NCBI GenBank assembly: GCA_038030265.1
Contig: CM075940.1
Location: 17,993,604 to 18,057,603 of the forward strand
Length of the DNA stretch: 64,000 nucleotides
Direction: 5' to 3'
DNA from: Corythucha ciliata
Taxonomy: Eukaryota; Arthropoda; Insecta; Hemiptera; Tingidae
Part shown: piece after piece, positions 1-11,234 of the stretch
How positions within the stretch are numbered: position 1 is the stretch's first letter
Layout of the letters: each line of letters begins with the position of its first letter
The notes under the pieces: model-generated
Databases searched by the model: none
Told to the model about the DNA's origin: nothing
What the model saw: the letters and a program-made list of their open reading frames with translations, nothing else
Translations under genes and position numbers: made by a program

Positions 1-910
1 GAATGGTTCAATTCTGTTCAAAGTCTCCTTTGGTTTTACAGTGGTCAACGGTGTGTAGGGCTCGGTGGTAAAGCAAACATGAGCTGTTTTTGACTTGGCC
101 GACGCTTGACTGGATCTAGTTGAAAAGTTGGGAGGGGGGGGGGTAAGTTTATGATTCGGTAAAATATGCGTTACCCACCCAAAGAGAACCCAGAGGCTGA
201 CAAATGTGCGGAGTGGGTCACGAGGGGAAAACCTCTCGGAAAGTTCCAAAAACTAGGTTTTACAAGTTTTTAGGATGCTCACTGTCTCTTAACCACTCAG
301 TAGGGTTGCCGTCCGGGGTGCCCGATTTCGTACGTACAACATAAATGAGTTGCTAGAAAACTCTTAACTACGCTCTTGGGTCCAGCAACGTCAACGTGCA
401 CCACCTTCGTGCGGCCCCTCAAAACGTGCGCAAGCGGTCAAAAAAGGAGGCATCACGATGAGAACCCTTTCAGTGAATCATCTGATGGAAAAATATCATT
501 TTCAGATTCCCCTTGTCGAGAAACCCCAAAATTCGTGGTATCGTCCAATTTTTTAAAATTGTTTCGATGCTCAACTTAAACAATATGTGCTCAATTGGAT
601 AAATACAGCTGGTATCAGCCAAAATGCACCTAAGCAATCTTGTTCTAGCTCAAGCACGTCTTTCGCAAGTGCCCTCTATGGTGATATCTGGTTGAATCAT
701 GGGGGATCGTCTTTAGTCAAGTGTAGCGCTTTTGTTTTGTCCCGGTAGATTTTGGTCTGCCGGGGAGTTGGCAACCCTACCCCTTAGCCGTATGATTGAC
801 ATTATGTGGTGGGGTGGGAAGTAAATGTTTTGAGAAGCCTTGTACGCCCCCCCCCCTCTCCAACCAGAATTCTCTTTAGGCGACGGGGACTATACACGAA
901 GGTTGTTTAC
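1..910. other. No gene recognised
   Basis: No exon with family resemblance was seen. If TMEM131 continues, its last exons should lie here or beyond the window edge. Runs of G (about 127-139) and C (about 848-857) are the only marked features. Confidence 0.4.
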
Positions 911-1007
911 TTGGAGTGAGAATCCCACGATGACTTTTCAATGGAAGCATCGGTTTCATTGCTTGGTCTCTTGCACGCTTGTTTTTCTGTTTTCCTTCTG
1001 TTGATGA
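911..1007 (-). CDS. Possible further 3' exon of TMEM131 (cytoplasmic tail)
   Basis: A 97-base stretch with a good acceptor (ending TTCAG) and a donor (GTAAAC) on the minus strand. Its frame is compatible with the preceding TMEM131 exon, which ends in phase 0, and it would encode about 32 mostly basic and polar residues. TMEM131 tails are long, disordered and poorly conserved, so there is no sequence match to lean on. A second reading frame is also open and looks equally protein-like, so frame and exon status are uncertain. Confidence 0.35.
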
Positions 1008-1154
1008 CTGAATTGTTTCCCAGAGAGTATTTCGAGTTGAAGTTTTTAGAAAAATTTACTTCAGGCAAAGAGCTCGCCTTCGTGCCCTGAAATGCATTTA
1101 ATAACGTGATTTTTTAAGGAGATTGATTTAACGGGAGAAATGACGGGGATGTAC

Positions 1155-4100
1155 CTCAACATCAATCGAGACATTAGATGTCCACGGGACTTTATTACTG
1201 GAAGACTCAATCGACCTGTCTTCGTGCGTCCGAGTTTCATTATTCACTTCACACCCAACAGCTCTAAAAACATCCGAATATAACACGAGTGAAGAAACAG
1301 AAATATTAAAAGCACCAAGATCCGCGAAAATTACCGTAAATCCAACACGGGCTGTATTGATTGATCCTTGGACAGTGCTATGATGGCGTTTCTCAGAATA
1401 CGGTTCGATTCGAAAATAGCGGCAGCCATGACGCACACAAATAGAAGCACCATGAATGATACTGAAAAGTAATAGACGATGGGCTCCCAAATGGGTCGTC
1501 CGAGAGCGGCCGAACAGGCGGACAGTAAATATGGTGGAAGAGTGGCGAGAAGGGTATAGTTGGCCGAAAAATCGGAGGTGAAAACGGTTAGCATTCGCGT
1601 TACACGTGACAGCGTGAAATCAGGAGTGAATGCGATGTCAATCTGAAAAAAAGAGTATAACGCATTCAAAGCCACATAGTTTTTGACACGGGAAAGCCCC
1701 CCCCCCCCGCAGATGAAGCAAAAACTCATTTTTCCTACGATGACGAAGATGTGACTTATACCGCGCCCGTCTAACCCAAGTAAATACAGACCAGCCACGT
1801 TTAGAATCCCTAGCGGGTGGTATATGTAATTCGAGAACCCCATTAATCCCCCACCAACTTCAGGTACTAACTATTGACAGTACCGGCTACCGGCGTAGGC
1901 CTCGTTGGTCCTCAGGGGGCTCTCCCATGTTCGAGGGGGGGGGGGACTCTTGATGAAAATGTCATGCATGCATGCCTGTTTAGGAAGAGCAAATCAATTA
2001 AGACACGGAAAATTTAACTAACCTTCTTGGAAGCATTGGCCAAGAGAAGAAAAGGTTGACAATTCAACACTCTAAACCCGTAGCCTTGGCAGTTATGGCC
2101 ATTAATGCTAAACCCAGTAACGGTTAAAGGAAGAGCTCCAGTGTTTCTAGCGGTGAAAGACCGTTTAACTGTTAAATTAGGAACTCCATCAAAATGGTTG
2201 GCTTCTAGAAAAAGTGGAATGATGAAAAAAAAGAAAAGAAAAAAAGAGAACAAAACAGAGAGAAAATTATCTGCAAACCGACACTAACGTTCACAATCTT
2301 TAAGATGCTTTTCAACCAGCTCAAATAACAACGGACTACCGTGTTTTCTGTTGCCGAATTTGAATTGGGCGTAAGCTCCCGTACCGAACAACTGGACGGC
2401 TTCAATTATAGTTAGATTGTTTCTACAAAAAAAAAAAATGTCATTAATATACAAATTGAGAAAATTAAGGACAAGTTATTACCGAATAAGCAGAATCGAC
2501 GAGCTTGGTTGAGGCTGCTCAGGCTTAAAGGCGATTGTGACTGAAGCGTTGGTAAGTGGGGACAGTACGAAGGCAACAGATTTTTTGTAAAGATCCGAAA
2601 CGGATGGAACCTTTAATTCACCGTTGATTATCAACTGAAAGGGACTTGAAAAATCGTCCGAAGTATAGGGAGATGAGAAATTCATGGAAGGACGCAAACT
2701 GAAAATTAAATGTATTTAGCGGCAAAAAAAAATTTAACTGACATACAAATGAAATACCTTGAAGGAAGATCGCCCAGAATTCCCTGGGAGGACGGGTAAT
2801 GAGAATCAAACACTAATTGAACCACAACTGATTCTTTGGATAATGGATTAACGATTGTCAGCTGCTGGTATGAAACTTTGCCGACTTGAGTCAAAGTGAA
2901 AGTAATATTTCTACACGGGACTGACATAACAGACGGCCATGAAGGCCTGATGACAGCTTTAAAACGCAAATTGCGAACTTCCGTGGTGTCCAGTTTGAGG
3001 GAGAGCTCGATCAACTCCGACGACATGCTTTGATATTGCTCAAACCGCGATTTCAGAAGATTGATATCCCATTCGCGAACGTGATTAGGGATGGTTAGAG
3101 TTTCCATCCAGAGCTGCCCGGCTATGAAAACCAATAGCGGGATGATATAAGAAAGAACGAGTAAAAATATGAAGATAAGTACCTGTGGCGCTCACGTTCG
3201 AGGACAAATACGACTCGATTCGAGGCATGTCCCATGTAATGTGTCCCAGAAGAGAATTAGACTGAGGGGGAATTAGTGGTGGTGAGACGGGGATAAACCC
3301 CATGCGGGGATGATGGGGGATGCTAGCCACTCCAGTTATGGCCATACCGACGGTAAAATTGGATTCAACTCGGACTTCAGCGGTGCATGTGGCACTCTGT
3401 AGACAGACACAAACAGTTTCGAGGATCTCCTCAAGAAGAGGGGAGGGGAGAGCCTAGCTTACCGGAAAACAATCATTGAATTCCACAGGATTCGTAATGA
3501 CCTTGAGATTTCCATGTTCAACTCTCATATAAACAGGTATAGATATCGTTTCGAATTCAGTTTTAATCGAAACTTCACCCTTGATACTTCCTGGGTCTGA
3601 TATTCCAGGAAGAGTGACTCGGACAATACAAAAATGTCCGGAATTAATATAAGCTACCTAATTTACCACATGATTGAATGATTACGTTTACATTTCCTTT
3701 AAAAATATCACTCACGTTGAGACTAGTATCACTGTCGTATGTTGTAACTGCTAAATTAGCGACAGAAATATTTCCTCTTTCGACGCCTAAAATACCAACG
3801 GATGCACCTTCAACGTTAATGCTCACGCTTGTCACTTTGACGCTGATAGGGTTTTCATTAATTAAAGCAAAATTAATAGATTTCTCGTTGCCACTTCCAA
3901 CAGTACCAAGATTTAGTTCGGTGTCATTAGTATCCGAGGAAATGAGCTGTTGTACGAAAAACTTGATAACACCATTATTTCAGCAGTGACGATAGTGCAG
4001 TTACCTTTGACAGCTTTCCATCATAGCAACGCAAGGGAATTGATATTGTCGAGACATTGCTGAACACTAATATTTCTGTTTCCAATTTCAAATCAGAAGG

Positions 4101-5777
4101 TAAAGACGAGCCCATCACTTCCAACGTAAATAACTGCTTACTCTCTCCAGACTCGATAATTGCAGTTCCAAAATCCGAAACCTAGAACGAAATGCAAAAT
4201 TGAAAAGTCAAAACCTTAAAATAGGAAAAGGTGAGAACATACGTGGAAAAAATTCGAAGCATCTTCCGAAAGCGAAACGTTCATAATTGCAACGGATACC
4301 TTGTACCGATTCACCAAAATGACGGGCCGAGGCTCGATTTCCATCAGATCCGACTGATAAGTCCCAACGTCAGGATCGAAACGAAGACCACCATCCAAGA
4401 CTGAAGCGGTATACGTGAGCACTAATTTGTGCCCATTGGGTGCGCCTTTAACGATAATTCGGCCTCCAGTGTGCCCATAATCGAGTGCAGCTTTCCCTGC
4501 AAATCGTGACACTCCTTGTTATTTGACGAGTCGTACACGGAAACGACGGGAGTTTTACTCACAGTCAAAAGTCAGGACAGCCACTTCTGTTCCCGTTTGA
4601 GTATCTGGAGGGACCTTGACTGGTTTAAAATCAATCTTTAACGCTTTGGATACAGGCATTGATATAATATTCTTCGAGGAGATCAACGACAAAAATTAAT
4701 CGCTCCCATTCGCAAAAAACTTCATAAGTCATCACTACCTGAACTTTGATTGGTTTCTTCCATGAGTTTTTTAAGTACAATTTCACTTGTTTGGGTGGAT
4801 CGTGGGTTCCTCCAATGCCAAAATCAATTAAATCGTCGGATGAATAAAGTCCGCACATAGAACCAACTTCAACGTCGACTGGAATCACAAGAATTTCCCC
4901 GCTTCGGTCCACTTTTAACCGTATGTACGCGGTGTGGTTTTTTTGCGAGAACGCGTTAAACCTCAGCCTTATAATGGGCTTTGTTAAAAAAGCCGGGATA
5001 TTCCATATATGTTTCGGCCCTTCCAGATCCCCCGAGGGCAGTTCTAGATGAAAATCACCGCCGCTCGAATAGACTTCGACTAGCTGAATAATTATTCCAG
5101 GGGCAAAACACATTCGAAATTTGGCGTTGTAACGGCGATTTCATACTTCATTCTTACCTGAATTGGCGCAGAATGCGGATTGTGCATAAGTATTATTGGC
5201 GCGTAAGAAGCGTTAAGAGGAAGCCGCACGCCCGAAAAAGCCCTCAGCCTGTACGGACTTAAAATACTTTCCCCTCTCACCTATAATCACAACGATATCA
5301 CAATTACCCAAAACAAATGCATAAATCGTCAACCACTTACCACATATTTGAAGCTTCCCTCTGAAGTGTGAATAAACAGTGTGCTTTCAATCTCTCCCTC
5401 CCCTCGGCCCAAGAACACAACATTGAAAGTGGTATTGCCAAGAGGAGGGATCACCTGAAATGAACACGCATGTAATAATGCCATTACATCCATAGATTTA
5501 AGTCTTACTTTGTCCTGAAAGAAAGAACTGTGAAAATGGACTGTGTTTCCTGAGATAGAAGACATGTGCACTGTCTTGTTACAGCTGGAGTTGACAACGG
5601 TAACTTTCTCATGATGTGGTACTCCGAGAAACCTACAGCTCAAGAGTTCAGTTTGAACGATTTCACAATGACATTATTTTGAGTAGAAATTACCTCTCTT
5701 TAAAATCAAGTACTGGAGGTGAGAACTTTAGGAAGGCTTTTGGAGAAAAGAGAGGGTTCTCTATGATGTTTTCTAGC
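1155..5777 (-). CDS. TMEM131: TMEM131-family transmembrane protein (partial, 17 exons seen)
   Basis: Type I ER/Golgi membrane protein; in worms and mammals TMEM131 binds procollagen through PapD-like domains and recruits TRAPPIII for collagen secretion. Exons (5' to 3' on minus): 5694-5777, 5509-5632, 5341-5454, 5158-5280, 4739-5083, 4563-4671, 4243-4496, 4005-4181, 3716-3946, 3463-3657, 3183-3396, 2758-3121, 2483-2698, 2289-2422, 2023-2204, 1335-1642, 1155-1263, about 1,090 codons with intron phases that join in frame. Family signatures: PPVLDF before the first PapD-like unit, SISGNTVHFHSSFFQ, YRLRAFSGVRLPLN, VYSSGGDFHLELPSG, LYSSDDLIDFG, and near the end GYGFRVLNCQPF, FTPDFTLSRV and RPIWEP followed by a hydrophobic helix (YYFSVSFMVLLFVCVMAAAI). 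Signal peptide and N-terminal exons lie upstream of 5777 and were not found; the cytoplasmic tail probably continues below 1155. Confidence 0.95.
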
Positions 5778-6284
5778 CTGAACAAAATCATAAAACTTTA
5801 AAGTTACAGTGTCTGATCGAGGGGGGGGGGAGTTGGCTTGTCAGTTGATGGACAGAGCCCACATACCAGGCCGAGGCCCCCCTTTTTGTTAGCATACCGG
5901 GTCTCCCAATGCCCCGGAACACCCTTCGTGTCCTGAATAGCCAAACCCAGAGTTAAATAATTCCCGAAATCCAGTAATGGTAATATGTGTCTCCTGATAA
6001 ACACCCGCTACTCTTGATTTGGCCTACTGGCCTTGAATATAGCACCAAAGACAGCCCGGCTCACCCGGCTGTCATAGTATATCGCTATTCTTCTGTTTCC
6101 TATTCCTCTGCTCAGTAATTCTACTAAACACCCTCGCCTTTATCACCTGATCAAACAGTATTCCTATCGGCGTCTAGGTCAGTGTCGTGCAGATAACTGC
6201 CACTCCCCCCCCCACCCACCCACGAGAGTACCCAGGAAAAATTTGAAAGAGCAGACATCGGTGATGCCATTCTCACGACATCGT

Positions 6285-6560
6285 TCTTTTGAAGAACCGA
6301 AAAAGTGAAAATGTGTATTTTGTGGATTGAACCTGCAAAAGGGGGAAAGGACCAACCTCGTGAAATTGGTATTTTGGAGAACCGAGGCCACAAAATTGGA
6401 GTTTTCAACGACTAAACCCAACGAAATTGACTTTTTTTTTTAAGCCAAACCCGAAAAATGGGGGTTTGAATAGCCAAACCTGTGAAATTGGGTTTAAAAA
6501 TAACGGAGATTTAAAAAGCTAAATTTGCGAAAATTTGGTTTTTAAACGGCCCAACATCAT
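6285..6560. repeat. Degenerate minisatellite-like array (GCGAAATTGG family)
   Basis: Loose repeats about 30-40 bases long with a core like CCAAACC-C-CGAAATTGG followed by a T-rich or G-rich run and AAAGAG. Successive units are strongly diverged. The same core occurs at 7600-8345, 19010-19520, 25490-26335, 37110-37190, 40360-40450 and 56205-56620. Confidence 0.6.
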
Positions 6561-7599
6561 CTTTAGTTTTATTTTTCATGCAGCACGCTAGTAAGTCTAT
6601 AGACTCAGGCAGGTTAGGGAACGGTGGTAGTGACTCAAGGTGGTAGAGCTATGTAGAGAGGTGAAGCAGCTCCCCTCTTGCCCTACTACGACGAGGTTAG
6701 GAATTGACGTCATCCATAGACCTCTACAGAAAGAAAACGATTGACTGTTCCTTTGCGCTAGCCATTCCCCATTTTTCACAATTTCTCGTTAAGAAGGAAT
6801 ACATGAGGGATTTCGAACAAGGCTCATCTCTATACCAACAATTTGCAATTTTTCGCTAACGCTAATTCTGTCAGGATGTATTCAACTTCGTCGAATTATT
6901 CCTTTAAAGGGGCTAGTAAGCCCTGCGTGCTCGAAATTGAGATCAGGACACAGACACACTAACTTATTTACCTCGATATTTGGGCCGTGTCGAGGATTAC
7001 CATAAATAGAGTGAAAAATTAATTAATTATCTGACAACACCGAGGGCCGTTTCTAGCCCTTGCGGGGCCCGTAGGCGAGAACTATCAGGGGCCCCCTAAC
7101 AACCGGTGGATGTACAGGGTGTTCATGAATTAGCTGGACAGAAGAAAACCAGTTAAGGGCACACCACTTGCGATCGAAATTACTATGTGAAGTTTTGGGA
7201 AAGCTTCTTTCGTAAATCGGCTGCTCTCACGTATGGTACGAAGGTAATTTTCACCCGAAAGTGCACACATTTTAATGGATGTGCTCTTTCCAATGAGCTG
7301 ATTAGTTTTAGGCTAGTACTATTTTATGAGCAAATGGCTAGTATTCAAGTGGGAAAAATGGAATTCATGAAAAAATCATAAAATGTGTGATATCTCGGAA
7401 ACAAAGCGGAATTTCCAAAAACTACAAATAGTCATTTCGATGGCAAATGATGGCCCCTTAACTGGTTTTCTTGTGTCCAGCGAATTCATGAACACATATT
7501 GTAAATGTATGCTAGACACAGACGCGGATACAATTGTAAGCTTTGCTCTACTAAAAGATAGCCACACGCATCCTTCAAATCTATATTCCCCCCCTGCCG

Positions 7600-8345
7600 A
7601 TTTTACCGCCTTAAAAAGACTAAACTTACTATTTATGAGCTGAAAATAGCGAAACTGGCGATTGCAGCTCTAAAAATAGCCAAACTGACTCCTCCTTCTC
7701 GCGCCCATAATTTAGCCAAATAGTCGCAGTTTGGGGACAAAGCTCAAGTTTCGTACCTTCCTTCCAGAACCGAATTTATTAGACTTAGCTCTTAAAAATA
7801 TTAATTTTGGGGATCCGTATCGATTGAATAAACAAACTCCGTGGGTTTGGGTCTTTCAAATACATATCAGTTTCCAGGGTTTGGCTTAACCGATAAGCCA
7901 ATTTCGTAAATCGTAATTTTGTCTTCTTCAAAAGACAATTTTCGAGGTTTCTCTCATTCGAAAATACAATTTCGCGAGATCTTCAAAAATCGAATTTCCA
8001 GAATTTGGCTCTTTAAAGCCTCAATTTGGCAGATTTATTTTCTTTTAAAATCTACGGTTTGATCCACTTTGGCAACCAAATTTCGTTGATTTGGCTATTT
8101 CCAATAGACATTTTGGGTGTTTGGCTCAAATACGCCAATTTCACTTTCACATGTCTGGATCTTTTAAGACCATTATTTGTGGATCTGGCACCTTCGAAGC
8201 CAATTTCACGGATTTTCATGGATCGAAAATCCAATTTTGTGGGGCTGAATTCTTCAAAAACCAAATTATTCGGATTTCAGCTCTGTAAAACCCCAATTTC
8301 CACGATTTTCTCTACATTGAGATTATTTTGTAATTATTTTTATTC
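7600..8345. repeat. Degenerate minisatellite-like array, opposite orientation
   Basis: Same family as the array at 6285-6560, here mostly as CCAATTTCG-GGATTTGGCTCTTTAAA units. More than fifteen diverged units can be followed. The open frames crossing it are by-products of the repeat. Confidence 0.6.
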
Positions 8346-9003
8346 CAAGTCGGGGCCCCCTAAAAACGGTCAGGCAATCAGACTTTCTGGTCTATAAGTG
8401 ACGTAAGCAGCCCTACTCAGTTCCAAGAAAAGTGCTCTTGGTGCGCCTGGTCATCAGCCGAGTCGTCGTAAAGAGGGCCGGAAGGAGGGGGGGAGCGTAT
8501 CTCCTACGGGAAAATTCGTGACCTCCAAGAAAAGGCCACAAAACGGTTGAAAAATCTCCTTTTCGCGCAATCTTAGTAGGTACGTCCGATTCAAACATTT
8601 TAGGGTCACTTTCTCAAATCCAGACAAACGACCGCGGTTCATATGGGTCCCTCGGGCTACGTTCTATTGATGAGAAATGTACAAAACCCAACCGAACGTC
8701 AGTATTTCGAGTTCACGTTGGGTTTCTCCGAGTTGATCCTGTCGTGTACGGGTGTGCTGGTTTTAAGGTGGTGGGAGGGGAATATCGTACGAATGGCTAC
8801 GGCCTTTTGTCGGCTGACCGTCACACTTAGCCTGCGATGGAGGCACCTCGTGAAGTTCTGTTTCGTCTCCGTGGGAACGATTAGCCAGGCACGACTCCAG
8901 AGTAAAAACTTACTGTACTAAACTTACTTAGTAAAACTGTCAGTCCTAAATTAGGCGTTCGACGTTGAAGACCGTTAAACTTCTTTGATAATATTAGCCC
9001 TGG

Positions 9004-9134
9004 TCGTTTGTCATCCGGAGCTGCACCGACTGCACTGAAAGTACTAACCTTTCATCATTGTTTTTCACGTTATTCCAGATAATAACCTTTACAAAATCTC
9101 GTCCTGCTCGGAGTAGTCCGGGACTGACAAACGA
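9004..9134. mobile_element. Short MITE-like element, copy A
   Basis: About 130 bases bounded by TCGTTTGTC at the left and GACAAACGA at the right, a perfect short terminal inverted repeat; CCGGA and TCCGG/CCGGG lie just inside. A second copy in the opposite orientation lies at 33772-33905. No coding capacity. Confidence 0.6.
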
Positions 9135-10352
9135 ACGGAGCTACTTGCACCTGGACGGGGCTGAATAAAACGTTCGACCGGTGAAAATGTGATGGAAATT
9201 TCTAGCTCTCAACTTTTTATTGGGAAGATGTTTTCGTATTACGCGCATTTTTCGAGATACAGGCAAAAAACCAGAAATCAATGTGAAAAACGCGTGTTTT
9301 CGAACCCCCTGAAGTTTCCCAGAGGAAATTTGGGTAGAAGCGCCACCAGATCGAATCAGATCATGGGCCAAAATGCCCAGTATTATCGAATAATTGGAAT
9401 GGACCGAGTACGGGTGCACGCCCAGTGCCCCCCCCCCCCATGGAACCGCGACAGTTTTCTGGTGAGATATAATAGTTTCTATAGATACTCGGTTTCAAGA
9501 GTATATATGTATAGCTCAAGTTTTTGAGACCGTAAAACTTGACTATGTTTACCACTACATAAAAGTAAAGTAAACATTACTATGTTTACTTGACAATGTC
9601 TACCAGTTCATTGGGTCTCTCTATGCTCCATAGCTACGCCTTTAAGGATGCAGCCTATCACTTCGGTGAACCGAGCGGTAGGTTCATCTCACACGGCCTT
9701 TCCCGGTCCAAGGAAAAATTTCACTTGCATGGTTGTAGCATGATTTGAACTTTGTGCCACCGCTGAGCGCCTTTAGTGCACTGGAAAGTGTAACTCGTTG
9801 CAAATTCGCAGTTCAAAATGAAGACACACCAGTGGCGGGGTAAATGAACGGTTTGCCGCTTCATATCTCACAGGCCGTACGGTTCGCCCGACGCGAGACT
9901 TGTCAGCGAGCAGTGGCAACACACATATGACCCGTGCTAAAAGCAGAGTGACTTATCTTGAAATCTACATGAATTCGGGCAAAGCGTACTCAACAAGCAC
10001 GGGACTAGGTGATGCACACTTCCCAAGAATACGAGAAATGAATGATGTTTTATTCGACCGCTTAGTTGTGAAAGGGTCTAGGACCATGCCTGCAAATTAG
10101 CGTCACATGATAAACGAGCGTTGTGCTAACTGAGGCGATGTTGTAAACGTTGTTGAACGTAACTGTCGTGGTTGTTAAAAAGTTGATCAAAGAGGAATTA
10201 CGCTCTCCCAATAGTTTGAGTTGCAACTAAATTAAGAGCGGTAGCATGACTCACTAATGAGGGAACGAGAAGCTGGGAAGACCCACGAGGGCAATGGGTT
10301 CACGTGGTTAAAGCGAATATAGAAATAAAGACAAATCTTGCCACGTACTTAC
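9135..10352. other. No gene recognised
   Basis: Unique-looking sequence with a C run at about 9428 and scattered short open frames without family resemblance. Further exons of the putative gene at 10353-10707 could lie here: an 18-base stretch near 10248-10265 has a plausible acceptor and donor in compatible phase, but it is too short to trust. Confidence 0.3.
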
Positions 10353-10707
10353 TCGATATCCCGCCCTTGGCTTAATTCCTGCACAAAAAGGACAACCCGT
10401 GTGTTACTCGAGTAGGGCAAACGAACTGTTTTTACAAAAGTCTCACCTTCCCCAAAGCTATTGGGATATTTTCGACAATGTACTGGACGTCTTCACCGGT
10501 CGAGTAAAACGCTGTAATGAAATCAGAGGAACACCATTTTAGGGGGAAAAGCACGAAAACACAAGGGTGATAAACACTTCCGAGGCACTGTGAGGCCCCG
10601 TCTGAAAACACCAACTCACAATTAGCGTCAGATGATAAACGAGAGCTGTCTAAAATATTAAATAAAACGATAATAAATCCATAACTACAAGTAAATTTAG
10701 ATGTCAT
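10353..10707 (-). CDS. Putative secreted protein, first two exons
   Basis: Exon 1 (10447-10707) starts with ATG and encodes 87 residues. The first ~20 are hydrophobic with an early Lys (GFIIVLFNIL), as in a signal peptide, and the rest has four Cys and a DVQYIVENIPIALGK stretch ending exactly at a GTGAGA donor. A 26-base second exon (10353-10378) has a pyrimidine-rich acceptor, continues in phase and ends at a perfect GTAAGT donor. No family is recognised. The 3' end is not defined. It could be an unrelated small gene or a chance frame, but the two matching splice junctions argue for a real gene. Confidence 0.45.
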
Positions 10708-11234
10708 TCTTTATTTGAAAAAAAGCTGCTCCGATCCATCAGCTGTTGTTGCTTGCATCTCAGGCAGCTTTTCTATGTTCGGGGCAAGGCCGCTAGTAGG
10801 CACCGCCTGCTCTTCCTAGCCGTTATTGATCTTCCCCAACACGCCCGCGCTCCTTGGGAAATTAAGCGCCCCTTTTTCAATAATGTGGGCTCGCGTTTCT
10901 ACAACCGAGCGACTTGTGACTACCGTTGCCAGCAGCCAGTGGCGTAGTACCACAAACCACTAACAGAAGACCTTGGGCTTGAAAACGGCCGAGTAATCCT
11001 TTTCCCGTTGTTTAAAGGGCCCAGTGATGCGTGGAGATGGCTCGAAATGCACGTTTTAATAGAAACATTTTTTTACAAATTGTACACATTGACTTTGTAC
11101 ACACAAGATATATCGAGGGGGGGGGGGTCAAAAAACCTCCTCCAGAATCGTGAGAGGTATAATAACAGAAATAGGGCGTATAATTCAGTCTTAGTGAATG
11201 ACAAGTCGACAAGCCCCCAGCATCCTTCATGGAA

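Larger units (their letters stand above)
5800..9003. other. Gene-poor repeat-rich spacer upstream of the TMEM131 exons
   Basis: No coding exon recognised. The span holds two minisatellite-like arrays (listed separately), G/C homopolymers at about 5821 and 6206, and short GC-rich segments. The missing 5' exons of TMEM131 may lie here or further right. Confidence 0.4.

Noticed and set aside
376..579. Short plus-strand frame near the left edge
   Set aside because: No family resemblance, no splice context, length expected by chance.
8026..8397. Open frame of 123 codons
   Set aside because: Lies within a degenerate repeat array and its protein is simply the repeat translated.
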